Made by a program: the position numbers and the translations under genes. A stretch of 64,000 nucleotides of DNA, taken from NCBI GenBank assembly GCA_047967505.1, contig CM106538.1. The stretch is one strand, 5' to 3'. The stretch comes from Dipteris shenzhenensis (Eukaryota; Polypodiophyta; Polypodiopsida; Gleicheniales). Under the pieces are notes generated by a model. It worked only from the letters and a program-made list of their open reading frames with translations, had not been told where the DNA came from and ran no database searches. Below are positions 27,556 through 39,332 of this stretch, in pieces (positions within the stretch are counted from its first letter, which is position 1; each line of letters starts with the position of its first letter).

Positions 27556-29280
27556 AAGGTAACTCGTACAAGCCACTAAGAGCTGAAGCAAAGGGCTCAG
27601 TAAGGCCGTTGCTGAAAGCTAAAGTACTAAGCTAATGAACAAAATAGTCAAAATATTAGAAGAGTATCAGGTGCTCGGAGCTAACGCTCCTAGTACATGC
27701 CCAGGTTCCATATATCTAGGTAACCTGGTGGCTCTTTGATGAGATGTGAGGAGCTCTCTGTGTTTGTCAAGTTGTCTCTCGACGCGGGGGAGGGTGTGGT
27801 CTCCTCAATCTCTGTATCCAATGGTTTACATCAAGGGTGACGCCTCGTCTCTGACAGTCACCTCTGAGGAGGGCTGCGTGCTCTGGTCCCTCTTTGTGTT
27901 GCATGTGGGGTGCGTGTCTCTCGTGCAGCATCGTGGCGGAGACTCCCAGTGCTAATTCATGATGCTCTAATCTCATCAAGCTCCTCTCCCTTAGCCTCAC
28001 TGGCAACTGAGTCATATGCATAGAAATATGTACCAAGTGTCTATGCTCTGTTAATCTCGGTGACCTGTGGCATCAATCCTTGTTGCTCTCTGATCTGTCG
28101 CATCAGCATATCTCTCTGTCGTCGCATCTCAATCAGATAGAGCTCAACACAAACTTGATCGAATCAGCCGTGTAAGTGGACCAAAGCCATGCCCCTCTTG
28201 AAAAAGGCAGTGATATCGCCCTCGGATCTCATACTATATTGGGCAGACACATAGAAAGTGCTGCTTTGTCTCGATCTCATCCATCCGGCATAGTGTGCAG
28301 ATCCTCTGCTCTCTGGGTATGCTTGGAGCTCTCCATGCCTCAATCCTCAGCTAATGTGATGAGACTCGCAACTGACCAATGGCGATCCTCAATGTATGTG
28401 AGACTCTCCTGTCCTCGAGGTATCGAGGTCTGATGACAAGACCAGCTCCGAGACCCTCAGGAAGTGGTCATGGTAGCACTGGATCTTGGTGGGGAACTCC
28501 TCTCCCCCCCAAGCCCTCGATGTATGGAGCTAGAGGAGGTCCAACCATATGATACGGTTGATCTCATCTCGTGGGATAATCTCGGGTGGTGCATCCATGC
28601 TGTACTGAAAGGGGGAAAGTCAGTCCATCGGAATGTCGTGACTACCAAACCATGTGGGTACCCGTGCATACCATCCTGTATCAACACCGATCTCTGCGAG
28701 TTGCGTGGAAGACTCCAATGCTAGGCTCGGTAATCTCCATTGGGGTAAGGCCCAGACTTTGTGGAGGAAAGTCATTGTTTGAAAGATGGCATCAACCTGG
28801 AGAGGGGTCATGGCGAACTCTGCCTGTATGATCAGATGGGGGAGTGAGGGTTTGCTCCGAATCATCTTGGATCCCATAATCACTTGTAGCCTCTCAAATC
28901 TCTTCCACTCTATTGCTGAAATATCACTCCCCCAGAAAGGTGTTGCATAAATGGCAGTCTGTCTCACCAGCGTGTCAAGAAGCCAACCCTTTGTCGAAGG
29001 GTCCTAGAAGTGTGCCTAGAAGGACCACCCTCTCAAGCATCCCATCCTTGTGTGAGGCGTGCTGTACCTGCATGGATCACCGTGAAACCTGGCCCGGTGA
29101 ACACTACCCCCCAATATGTGTAAGACTGCACTATCTCCACTGGCTCGTCTCGGTATGTGAAACCATGGCGGTGGGACACAGCTCGTGAGGTGTTGAAGAT
29201 CATAACCTTTGTTTTCCCAAGGTTAACTGTCAAGTCCCTCTCTTTGCAAAATATCTCTAGAGCCGCCCATTGTCACATGA
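27556..29280 (-). pseudogene. F1 LINE: reverse-transcriptase C-terminal part, degenerate
   Basis: Minus-strand continuation of F1 upstream of the copia insertion. At 29,233 it reads VNLGKTKVMIFNTSRA, then EPVEIVQSYTYWGVVFTGPG, the block following the YADD box in CR1/L2/Jockey-type reverse transcriptases; then at 28,967-28,620 RQTAIYATPFWGSDISAIEW and FAMTPLQVDAIFQTMTFLHK, a typical post-RT region. Parts nearer the 3' end (27,600-28,600) have no clear frame. It is 5' truncated at about 29,280, just after the YADD region. The paralogue F3 at 42,887-43,389 retains the YADD box. Confidence 0.7.
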
Positions 29281-30578
29281 TAAGACCATTGCCAGCTATA
29301 GTATGTCCTATTATCAAGTGGCAAGTTCCAAGTCCTAAAAGAATAGGGCTTTAAAGATTAAAATAGATATCGTACTAGAAACTAGGTATAGACTCTAGAG
29401 TCTGCAAAAGAGATTCATGTGTACAATCATGCGAAGCAAGGAGTGAATAATGCATTAAAATCACTTAGCTGCACGCCTCTATGTCAATTTGTCACCAAAG
29501 ACTAAGCAATGAGAAAATATAATCCTGTCTTCTGAACTGCATATCCCCTCCTTGTGTGCTCTCTATTGTCTTTTGTTTGTATGTAGAATTGATCTTTGCC
29601 AAAAAGCATGTTCACTATTGAAATTATGGTTTATATTCAGCCTTTTTACCCTTTATCCTTCATAATTTTATTTTTAAGAGCTCTTGGGTTTCTATTGTCA
29701 TATTGAGTCACAAAGTTCCCTTTAAGAAGAGCCTTTAAATTGAGCCATTGTCTAGAAAATATGGTCAATATCTAGGCCCACAGTAACGATGATTCAAGTT
29801 AGGGGGCCTAGATAATAGAACAATACAACTTTGATAATGACCTTATATGTATATGAAGAAAGTCTTAGAATGATCTGATTAATGAAGAAGGCTTGAAGTT
29901 GTGGTATGCCTGAGGCAACCTATGAGGATATCCTTTGCTGTCTTGGAGGTACACTGCTATTCTCCATCTTGAAGCTATCAACTAGACCATCAAAGGTTCA
30001 AACAGAAATACAAGAACACACATGGTGATGACTGCCACAACCTTGGACCATTGTATTCCCATGTAAGATTATGCATTCCATGCCTGTGCACATATGTCTT
30101 TAGGAGTCATAGGCCGCAAGAAGTCCCACTCCCAAGAATTCCCCAAAGTGAATGAAGGCTCGCGCTTATATAGGCATAGGGTGTTTTAGGTGTCTCAACC
30201 TTAGGACTGCCCTTATTGTACCCAGGCTACCTCTTGCCCTAACTGTCCCAAGGTTAGGTGTGACGTGACCCTAGGATAACTTTTCACCCATAACATATAG
30301 CGGCGTTATCTCCAAATGTCAATGTAGCGATGCCACTATTGGAAAGTTGGAGATACAAGTGTCAAAGATGACATTTTGGGTAATGATAGCTGTATTGGAT
30401 GTTAAGGTAGATCTCTGTTCACAAATGAATGATGTCAGGCCACTCTGAAACTTGTCTCTTTTCTGGAGTTATATTTGATACGAGAAATTAGATTTGATAT
30501 GTAGATTTCAGTGATATTTATTTTCAGTCCTCTTGGACATGGATTTTTTAAAAACATCCTTGTTCTTATTTGCATCAG
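29281..30578. other. Presumed IleRS intron, no gene seen
   Basis: 1.3 kb upstream of the first visible IleRS exon. No coding segment with IleRS similarity was found, so the preceding exon (expected to end in the G-x-D-Q-T-R-G-W region of class I synthetases) is farther upstream or outside the window. A CTTATATAGG sequence at about 30,165 could be a TATA box of an unrecognised LTR. Confidence 0.5.
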
Positions 30579-30738
30579 GTTTTACACTCTAATGGTACTA
30601 TCCACAGCTCTTTTCAATAAGCCAGCGTTCAAGAATCTTATATGCAATGGACTGGTGTTAGCTGAAGATGGAAAGAAGATGAGCAAGAGGTTGAAAAATT
30701 ATCCATCTCCGATGGATGTAGTCCATGAATATGGAGCT
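30579..30738 (+). CDS. Cytosolic isoleucyl-tRNA synthetase, exon with KMSKR loop
   Basis: Internal exon of a class Ia aminoacyl-tRNA synthetase that charges tRNA-Ile with isoleucine in the cytosol. The translation begins [19 protein letters not shown], continues [20 protein letters not shown] and ends [14 protein letters not shown] is the catalytic KMSKS-type loop that stabilises the transition state of amino-acid activation. The phase fits: the acceptor AG is at 30,577-30,578, the first G completes the TGG codon of the conserved G-W-F-Y-T, and the donor is GTGAGT at 30,739. The sequence agrees with the eukaryotic cytosolic rather than the organellar or bacterial type, since it joins the next exon as GA-DALRLYLINSPVVRAE. 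The gene symbol is left blank because the species is unknown. Confidence 0.93.
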
Positions 30739-32604
30739 GTGAGTCTTGTGATTTTTATTTGCTTTGTGAACTTTGTCATTCGGTTTGCTTAAAGCACTGA
30801 AGTGAGAATATTAAAAGCATGCCGTTTTTGTTGCTTTGGCTTAGGGTGTGGATATACATATGAGTGCCATATACGTGTGAATAAAGATTCTGATGGTTGT
30901 TTTTCTGTTGTTTTCTGTCATGTTAATGCTCATGCCAGTGGAATCTAAAGTCTTTTAATATTGTATCACAGCGTTTTAATATTGTCTCATCCAACCATTA
31001 TCCAATTCCATGCACTGAGGCGTTTTGGCTGGTGTGCTTGCCGAGATCTGATAAAATTAGAGGTTTAGCACATCCTACTGTTTCATAAATGAGCCTGGCT
31101 GTGCACACGATTAGTTATTTACTTTTCCTGTTGTCTGAAAACCCTTTGAAGTTTGGAGTACCTATAAGTGAAGAGATCTTCAAGAAGTTACGCAAGAAGG
31201 GACCGAATATTTTCACAGGTTGAAACATCTTCAGTTTTTGCTGCTGAAAATTTATGCAAAGTTCCTGCAGGCAGTGCTAAGTCCTTTACAGAACGGAATT
31301 TCCAGAGGTAGCTCTAAGAGGACAGTGAATATTGAGACAAATTTAGTTTCCATTGGACTATAACACAAATGAGATGAATCAAACAAGGACATTGGACACC
31401 CAGATGATGTCAATGAGTAGCTGGACATCTTGCGGGAAATCTTTAAAACACAATTACGGAATTATGAAGTATGAACTACAATGATAGCTGGGGGGGAACA
31501 GATTTGTATCAGTAGAGGAGGTTGCTGGTGACAGAAGTGTCTGGCTTTTGCTGTTTTCTCACAGTAGAGAATTCTTTTCTATTTACAGCAAGTTTAGGGG
31601 GGTTATGACCTGTTTTGAGCTGTTAAATACGCTGTGAAAGGGAGAGTTAAGAGGCAGATCTGTAGAGATTGTTACTCTTCATTTTTGAAATCTCTAATAT
31701 GAAGAATATAGGAATCGGGAGTTTGACAAGGAGAGTGCACATTCTAAAGAAGATTACCAGGCTTGCAGATCTGATAGCTTAGGCCAACACCAACTTAATA
31801 AGTTGTGGCATGAGCTGTAAGGGCATCTCAGTATAGATTAGGCTGTTTGAGATGCAGAAGAGTGGATACGATGCAAAGATATACAAATCCAGAGACCTAT
31901 TGATGGCACGTAAACTTTATGCTGGCAAACAACCCTGTAATGGGTTCTGAAGAGTTTTACCTCTTTCTGGTCAGAGGCAATATACACTGTAGCCTACTTA
32001 CACAAGAGCCAGCCAAAGGATGCACGTGTGTGGGCTTCTGTTGCTGCTGTTTCTGATCACAGCTGAAACGACTACCTCTCCGCCATAATCAGGTTCACCG
32101 AAGTAAAGACTAGGAAACCGAATTACATGAATCCCCATCTGGAATCCATAGGGGTCACCTAGCTCACACCTGAGCTGTCACCAAGTTGTAAATACTCCAA
32201 AGTCAAAGTTTCAATTGACCATTTATTTGATCATTATTAAAGAGTCTCTCGTTTATTTAATTATGATAAAAAAGTTATTATTAATTGGTCAAAATATTGA
32301 CTTCGGTCAAAGATACTTAACATCGGTTAAGTAAGCCTAACCCTGGTTAGGAAGACTTGGCATATGCCACCAAAGCAGGTTGACTTCGGTCAACCTTGAT
32401 CATTACCGGCTCTGGTCGGAGAGTTCTAGCATTAATTAAGCCGCCTTGACCCCTGGTCAAAGTCCTTAATTATGGCTAGAAGGGTTGGCTTCCGTCAACG
32501 GTCAACCACAGAGTTAGTTAATGTGGGATTAGTCTAGAATTTATTTGCATGCAACGATTAATGGGTGCCATGGCTATGTGCGCTTTAATTAATGGCTGCA
32601 GATT
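30739..32604. other. IleRS intron part, no gene seen
   Basis: First 1.9 kb of a 7,769-bp intron (30,739-38,507). No open frame of interest and no clear repeat family was recognised. From about 32,280 to 32,530 the phrase GGTCAA recurs in both orientations, which looks like an old LTR remnant. Confidence 0.5.
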
Positions 32605-32812
32605 TTAAGAGGGGTTGATTGCCGAAGCGTTAAGGAGCCCAGCGGGTAGCCAGGAGAAGCCAATGTGACCGAGGGCTACAAAGACCCTGGAGTTTTGCCC
32701 TTTGAGGCATGTAACTAGAGATATTTTAGATTTTTGATACTTGGCATGTTGCCAAAAGAAATGAGCTGAGAGCTCTTTTGTGAAGAAGATTTTCACGTAT
32801 GTTTTTGAACTA
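32605..32812 (-). pseudogene. Possible copia RNase H C-terminal fragment
   Basis: A minus-strand open stretch containing VKIFFTKELSAHFFWQHAKY, which resembles the ADIFTK.L....FW..R end of copia RNase H. The match is short. It lies immediately before the target duplication of the solo LTR, so it would be an older insertion site. It could be chance. Confidence 0.3.
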
Positions 32813-32817
32813 AGCAG

Positions 32818-33826
32818 TGTTGGAAAGGTCACCTCCCCATCTGTAAGCCCCCAAATGAGGAGAGCGTGGGGAAGGGAGACCTAGGGCAAAAGATGCCCAG
32901 AGAAGAGAGAGAGAGGGGGCTGCCACATGGGCAGCACCTCACAAGAGAAGAAGGCTGCAACAGATGGCGCGAACTACAGAGCAGATGGCGGGGCATCCAA
33001 GTGATGGAGCGGGCCTGCAAGTGGGCAGATCAGAGTGGCGCAGCAGAGGCGGGACAGACCAGCACATGGGTCGGCCAGGAGAGAGGCTGGTTGGGCTGCT
33101 TTGAGGCACCCAACCAGGCCTTATATAGGGCTGACCTTGGGGCTGGGCCCTTGCCTAGATTGGAGGGCCAAAAGCCCTAAAAGTGTGGCCCATAAAGGCC
33201 TAGTTTTGTGAGCCCTTAAAGGGCTGGACCAGCAGCAGGCTGGTCGGCCAGTCTGGTCGGCCAGTATAAGGCTGGCTGGTCAGTTTTCTCAGCAGGCCCT
33301 AGGGCCTATATAAGGAGAGGCTCTTGGCCTCATTTCAGCATCCAGCAAGTCAGCAAACAGAGGAGCAGCAGGAGCAGCAGAATAGGCCCAAAGAGGCAAA
33401 GCAGGGTCAGAGTTGCTGCAGACTGAGCTCACTTGGGGCTGAGCCTAGGCTGTCTACTAGGGCAGCAAGGTGCTGAGATCTTTGGACGTAAAGTCTACTT
33501 ACGCTTGAGGTGGAGCATGCGGGCTCGAGTCTAGAGATAGCCAATAGATAGGAGAAGGAGCTTGTGGTAAGATCAGAGGACCACACCATTGGTGGGACTC
33601 TGGATCTATCTCTCTTGTATTGTGTCCATAGTTTTGGACGGAAATATATATTTTGGTGGTTTCTCTATCTGGCGGGTTCATTGTCTATTGATGAGTCTGC
33701 ACATCTATTGAATGCACATAAGTAAAGAAGTTTGTGATTCCACATCCCACACGCACACTGTGTGAGCTCTTGGGCATTACTATCAGTCTTCTGCTGTGCG
33801 TACCCTCTGTTGGGTAATTTCTAACA
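32818..33826 (+). mobile_element. Solo LTR (1,009 bp) with 5-bp target duplication
   Basis: The ends are TGTT at 32,818 and AACA at 33,823-33,826, and the flanks AGCAG at 32,813-32,817 and 33,827-33,831 are identical. There is no internal region or primer-binding site next to it, so it is a solo LTR left by recombination between the two LTRs of an element. A TATA box at 33,307 gives the orientation. Internal GGCTGGTCGG-type short repeats lie at 33,225-33,285. Confidence 0.85.
33307..33315 (+). promoter_or_regulatory. TATA box of the solo LTR
   Basis: TATATAAGG in the context GGGCCTATATAAGGAGAGG. Transcription would be expected to start about 25-35 bp downstream, near the GCATCCAGCAAG sequence, marking the U3/R border. 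This LTR is on the same strand as the IleRS gene. Confidence 0.6.
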
Positions 33827-33918
33827 AGCAGCCCGTGAGCTGATTTGTAATCTGTACTCAGTATTCATAAATGAATAAAGATCTCGGGGGGTCCAGCCCG
33901 ATGATTGTCCTGGGGGTG

Positions 33919-33921
<3 letters not shown>

Positions 33922-33967
<46 letters not shown>
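33922..33967. repeat. (GA)n microsatellite in IleRS intron
   Basis: 46 bp of pure GA repeats preceded by AATAAAGATCTCGGGGGGTCC. It may be the tail of another E/F-group copy, but the hairpin is not recognisable on either side. Confidence 0.8.
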
Positions 33968-33969
<2 letters not shown>

Positions 33970-34499
33970 AACTGCTTATTTTCCTGTGGAGTGTCGAGTT
34001 GTTCTGACCTACATTAGGAGTGATGGGTTGTGCTGAGTTACACGAGCACACACATAAGAGTTATGACCCTAACCCAGTAGACATCTGGATCTAGCTTAAT
34101 TGTGAACCGATATCACAAACTTCGTCAAAAGTTCATGTACAATATAGGGAAGTCAATCCTCTGTTGGTCAGTTCCCCCTTCCTACTTCAGGGGGCTGCCG
34201 TAAGTCACAAGCACAGTTCAGGTCCAAGGCTTGGTCAAGAATTTCTCCACACAGCCAGGTAGCAGGTTAGTTGACTATTAGCAGCCACTGTAAGAAGCAG
34301 TTCCAAGTCTGGTTTCCAACAGGCCTCTTCCCATTCAGATTCTCAGGTGCAGCAGCAGCAGCCGCCTTTTCCCTTTTCCCCTAACCCCTGAGCTGAACCC
34401 CCGGCCCAGCCTGGGAGTTAGCCTCAGTCAGGGGGTAATCTCAGATGGGACAGCCTGGTTCCTCTTCAAAATCCCCCTTCTCAGCCTCTCCAACTAGCA

Positions 34500-34920
34500 A
34501 AGTTCTCTATTCTACTGTTGCAGCTCTGACACCACCTCCATATGCAAAGACACATCAACGAGGGGGGCTTAGCTGACCCATCGTTGGAACCCAAGAACAG
34601 AACTTCTATTTACAGCGGGAGGTGCGTGAGTTAAAGCTGCAGTTGGCAGCTGTTGACAGCTAAACTTCAGGTTCTTGAAGGACTTGGCAAGCAGGCAGTA
34701 ATGGATGAGGTAATGAGGCTTCTCCCCCTACCCTTCAGCTAGTTTCTACAGCTGAGATCTTGTCCACACTGAAGTACAAAGAATTAAGAAAGAATTGATT
34801 GTGGAGGTTGATACAAAGGCAAGTAAAATTGATACTAAAGAACAGATTAAGGAGCATGAAGCAAAACATGACAATGCACTGAACAGTAGAATAGGGGGGC
34901 TCCCTGAAGATATGACTCTT
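34500..34920 (+). pseudogene. E3: E-family ORF1 fragment, + strand
   Basis: A + strand copy of the coiled-coil/RRM ORF1. It starts with PPYAKTHQ (compare IPYAKTYQ in E0) and QREVRELKLQLAAV (compare EHEVHELRLQLPAL), and after frameshifts gives LIVEVDTKASKIDTKEQIKE and SRIGGLPED, matching E1. The sequence after 34,915 is unrelated, so the copy ends within the RRM-like part. It is the one E/F-type copy in the sense direction of the IleRS gene. Confidence 0.65.
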
Positions 34921-35961
34921 TTAGTGAGACTTAGTCTCCAATCCTCGTCAACTACATAGAGAACTGTCTCGCCATTAGTCTGTAAGAATACAAATAACTT
35001 GTAAAGGAACACCTACATCAGAGAAGAGGCCTAGCCAATGAGCATGTCTACCCTGTGGCTTGTCAGTCCTTTGCTGCGAGTCTAGAGGCGTTGCTGTGTC
35101 AATAAATTCTGAGCATCTGCAAGTGCCTCATTGATTGTGAGTAATGATGTGACACTCCAGTGAAGGCCTGCCACACTGCAGGTTGTGTGGCTATTAACTG
35201 GGGCAGGGGGTCTGTTTGGATGGGGATGTATGGACAGACAGTGGGCTGTATGGAAGGGTACATGCAGGAAAGAAGGCTGTACGGTCAGAGAGAAAGGGAG
35301 TGGGATGCTGCAGGTGTACAGACTTATGTGGGGAATAGTACGGGTGTATGAACTGAAGTGGAGGAGCATTAGAGTCCTGTGCAGATGGGTATAGGCAGCT
35401 ATGTGGATGAAGAGAGCTCTGTGTGAGGCAGTATGGGTGAAAGGTGAGGCTGTATGGACGGAGAGGAAGGGTGTGAGGCTGTATGGATGAGAGAGCACAG
35501 GGTGGAGGATGTGGCAGGAGGTGGAGAGGTCAGAACTCAGGCATGTAATCAATCATCACATGAGGGTGATTTTATAGCCATTATGTGGAGATATGTGTAC
35601 CGATGTTTTGCTGAGAATGTGATGTTGCTTTGAGATGATGTGGATGAGAGTTCAACCAGATGGGGAATATGTGCAGAAGTTGAGTAAAAAGAAAGGCAAA
35701 GTATGTTGTAACCTCCTGAAATTTGTGGCATTTTGCTTCAGGAGCACGGTGCAAGTAGACAATGACATTGAATGCGACGTAGAGTGGGTATAATCCAAGC
35801 AGAAACTTTGGACCTGGGAAGAAGCATGACAAGATGGCTAAATGGTTTATGAAGACGAGAGAATCTTTACACAGCTCTTAAGTGTAAGATCATAGAACGA
35901 GCATGCTGGAAAATTTATAAAGATGGCCACAAGCTGTGAAGGAGGGTAATGTTATCATGAA
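34921..35961. other. Intronic sequence with TGTATGG-rich stretch, no gene seen
   Basis: No coding region recognised. Between 35,195 and 35,500 the + strand is poor in C and carries many TGTATGGA or TGTACGG phrases spaced 20-60 bp apart, as an irregular minisatellite. The open frames here are compositional. Confidence 0.5.
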
Positions 35962-36100
35962 GGATGGTGCCTGGAAACTGATGCTCCAAGATAATACCTT
36001 GGCTGATTGTAAGTGGTTTTACATAACCAAACACAAGGTAGATGGCGCCATAGGCAAGAATAAAGCAATGCTGTGGGTAAAGGCTATTGCACAAAAATAG
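35962..36100 (+). pseudogene. Copia reverse-transcriptase fragment
   Basis: The + strand frame reads DGAWKLM, then CKWFYITKHKVDGAIGKNKA and MLWVKAI, matching the RT N-terminal block of copia elements (W.L...P, CKWVYKIK...DG...R.KARLVAKG). It ends at TAG 36,098. It belongs to a different, older lineage than the element at 21.7-27.6 kb. Confidence 0.55.
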
Positions 36101-37043
36101 ACGAGTGTGTAGTGAGGTAGATCGAGCCACCAGCAAGCTGTCTATACAAAGTACTTCCCCCCATCCCTCTGCCATCACCTGCAATGCTCAGATGATACAT
36201 ATCCATGGGTTTCAGAGGTCGCTTGCCTCTTCTTGAACTCCTGAAAAGCGCACCTGCATAGTTGGACTCAGATACAATGATGATGACCTTCTCTGCCATA
36301 CCTCAATGCACAAAAGCAACTGAATAAGCCCAAATCTTGCATCTCAAACTGCTCTACAACCTTGGAATGGGTGACTGCAATAAATGTTCTCAATGATTAT
36401 CAAATTGCCAAAATGAAGCACAGTTGCAAAAATGTGTCCGTTCCCCTCAGTACATATATAGATTGGAGGAGATTTGCTCTTATGCTTTAAAAGAAACAGT
36501 GCCTGCTTAAGTATGTACATGAAGTTTCCGAGCTTGCAATCCTTTCCTTTTGACCGCCAACTGGCCACACTTAAGGTCAGTTTGACGAAGCCTCACATCT
36601 GTTTGATGAAGCCTCCACCCGTACTAGGCTGCAAATGCAATGACTTATTTCACTGTGGTTATAGTTAGCCACTGGTGCGAAATTCTTAAAAGAATCAATG
36701 CCACCTTCTCGTGAGTGGGAATAGCATCCATCAGATGGCAAATCTCAAGGGGATACAATGGAAGGTTGTTCAGAGGATTCTAAGAGATATGCATGGTACA
36801 ATTACATTATGCCAGAACACCAGAGGTGCAAAATAACCCCCTTTGTAGAAAGTGTTTCTTATTGCTGATCCACAAGACTAAATGACTACAATGCTTTAAG
36901 GCAGGTTGACTCCTTCAAATAGGTCATGACCTTAGTCTTCCCTTGGATGAGTTATGCGCAGCCATGGAGGTTTAATAAAGGCTAATATTTTAAATTGGGC
37001 TCCAGCATACTCTGTCTTAGAGCAACAAGAGACAAGCTACAGT
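36101..37043. other. Intronic sequence, no gene seen
   Basis: Unassigned intron sequence. The stretch from about 36,973 (GGCTAATATTTTAAATTGGG) is repeated in diverged form from about 37,323 (TGCTAATATTTCACATTGGG), so the tandem duplication below sits inside a larger, older duplication of about 350 bp. Confidence 0.5.
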
Positions 37044-37305
37044 GACACTTTCTTTAATTGAGCATGTGTGGTTGTATGGCTTTGGCACACATTTTTTGAT
37101 ATTGCTTTTGAGAAGTTATCACGGAGGCCACATGGCCATTAAGAACGGATTGTCCCCTAGGTCGCCACATGGCTGACACTTTCTTTAATTGAGCATGTGT
37201 GGTCATATGGCTTTGGCACACACTTTTTGATATTGCTTTTGAGAAGCTATCATGGAGGCCACATGGCCATTAAAAACGGATTGTCCCCTAGGTCGCCACA
37301 TGGCT
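37044..37305. repeat. 131-bp tandem duplication in IleRS intron
   Basis: Two adjacent units, 37,044-37,174 and 37,175-37,305, each beginning GACACTTTCTTTAATTGAGC and ending GTCGCCACATGGCT. They differ at only a few positions. Downstream, AGCAGTTATCATG recurs three times between 37,480 and 37,565. Confidence 0.9.
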
Positions 37306-38507
37306 GATGCTTCAAGGAACAATGCTAATATTTCACATTGGGCTCAGGCATAGGGTCGCTTAAAGCAACAAGACACAACCTATAATGGCACTTTCTCTGG
37401 TCGAGTATATGGCAGCAATAGTTTCAGTATGTGAGGCCTTATGGCTTTGACATACACTTTTGCCGTCTTAGTTTTCAGCAGTTATCATGTTGATAACTTG
37501 GTGATAACTAAGTTATTAGCAGTTATCATGGTGATATTGTAGTTTTTCCAGCAGTTATCATGGTGATGACTTGGCCAAAATCGTGACCAAGGTACCTGCA
37601 TCTAGGATAGCGTTGATTAGGGCTTTGAGTTCAGCTCTCTGCATGGACATTCCGAATTGGAAACCAATAGAGAGGTCTTGTCTTCGTCTCTTGTGTCCAC
37701 TTTTTTACGGGTTCATGGTCAATGATGGAAGAGAAATTACCCCATAAGGTACTAACAGAGCTGTGTATTTATATTATAGATATGAATTTGTGAGAGACAA
37801 CTCTTAGTGTACACATATATTGTCTAAAATATACTAGCATTCATCGCATACTTTTCAAAATTGATCAACAAAGCTTATAGGCCCCCATGTCCACCATCCA
37901 AGTATTCTGAGTCACATTTGGAATGTGGCATACGTTGAGATTTCTGATCTGTGAAAATATATACATTCCTTATGAAATTTTGACTGCCAGTCGGGATGGT
38001 TTGCAAATCCCGAGTAGCTGCGGTAGATAAACCCAATGATATAGCAATTACTACCCGGGAACATGTCTGTTTCCATTTCAGTAATATTAAACAGATCGAA
38101 TATACGGGGGATTGAATAGGCGTGTAGAATAGAAAATTCCCCCTCATTTCCATGGGAATCTAACCCCAATAATGGTTATGTGTTTCGTGATGCATTTTTT
38201 TACATATGTCAGAAACTGAAATCATGCATCTCGTAGCTAGTGATAAGCAATTCCATTTGGATTTGTGCATTGTGATTCAACCTCTGCCTATGAGTCGAGA
38301 GTACTATGATATGTGCTAATGCCCTACTTCCCTTTTGTACATGGTTCTTTACAGTTTATGCTAAGTCTCAGGTAAAATTCAAAGTCAGGCTGCTTATGAT
38401 ATGTTTGAGGGCCATTGCTATCCTTGTCCAGATTTATAGAACTGCATCTAATCAAATAGATAGCTATTTTGGCAACTCAACATTATAATGATCTTTGTTT
38501 TGCCCAG
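37306..38507. other. IleRS intron end, no gene seen
   Basis: Remaining intron sequence up to the acceptor TTTTGCCCAG at 38,507. No repeats other than the AGCAGTTATCATG triplet noted above and no coding signal. Confidence 0.5.
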
Positions 38508-38591
38508 GACGCGCTACGGTTGTATCTGATAAACTCACCAGTAGTTCGAGCTGAGCCTTTGCGCTTTAAGAAGGAGGGCGTGTTTGGCGTG
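38508..38591 (+). CDS. Cytosolic isoleucyl-tRNA synthetase, 28-codon exon
   Basis: An 84-bp exon reading DALRLYLINSPVVRAEPLRF then KKEGVFGV. It follows the KMSKR exon in phase 0 and joins the stem-contact/anticodon-binding region, with a typical plant IleRS sequence. Acceptor CCCAG at 38,503-38,507, donor GTATTA at 38,592. Confidence 0.93.
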
Positions 38592-38961
38592 GTATTACTT
38601 CTGCCCATATTTTGTCTTCTGATAGTTTAAGGCTTTTCATAAGTGCACATTTAGCAAGTGAGTAAGTCTCGATACTACTGTACTCGTTTGGGTGACGCAA
38701 TTGGTGTACCCTTTGAATAATCTTGATGTCTTTGAAGAACAATGAATCTCTCCATGGTGGCCTTATGTTTGTGAAAGGTGGACTGCTGAAAAACAGTAAA
38801 GCCCAACATGTGTAATGAGCTCTAGTTATGGTATAGCAATGCAGAACATTGTTATACTAACAGAAACAGGAGTCTTTGCAATACGGCAGACATGGCTTTG
38901 TTAAATGTTTGTTTGCAGTCAATTTTAAGATTGAGCTTCTGATGTTGTATTTATCATGTAG

Positions 38962-39174
38962 GTGAAGGATGTCTTCCTGCCTTGGTATAATGCCTATAGA
39001 TTTTTGGTTCAAAATGCGATTAGAGTCAACATTGAAGGCCAGACACCTTTCACTCTTTCAGAGTATGGTCTTCTGCTTACTTCTACAAATGTACTAGATC
39101 AGTGGATAAACTCTGCTTCACAGAGCCTTGTGAGCTTTGTTCGAGAAGAGATGGAAGCATACCGACTTTACACG
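38962..39174 (+). CDS. Cytosolic isoleucyl-tRNA synthetase, 71-codon exon
   Basis: A 213-bp exon in phase 0 beginning VKDVFLPWYNAYRFLVQNAI, with NVLDQWINSASQSLVSFVRE, ending AYRLYT. It encodes the start of the helical anticodon-binding domain of class Ia synthetases. Acceptor CATGTAG at 38,961, donor GTATGG at 39,175. The intron before it is 370 bp. Confidence 0.93.
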
Positions 39175-39332
39175 GTATGGGTTTGTATATCTGTGGTTTA
39201 ATAGTAGGACTTCTGCTTTCCAGATGGAAATATAAGGTTTTTGCCTGTGTTGTTTCTTAAGTTTGTATTGGTTACAGTTGAGTATGATTATGCATAGCTT
39301 TGGATTTTCACCCATTATTTCTGATCTGGCAG

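Noticed and set aside
33821-34051. Ser/Leu repeat peptide SLSLSLSLS as a coding region
   Set aside because: It is a translation of the (GA)n microsatellite on the opposite strand.
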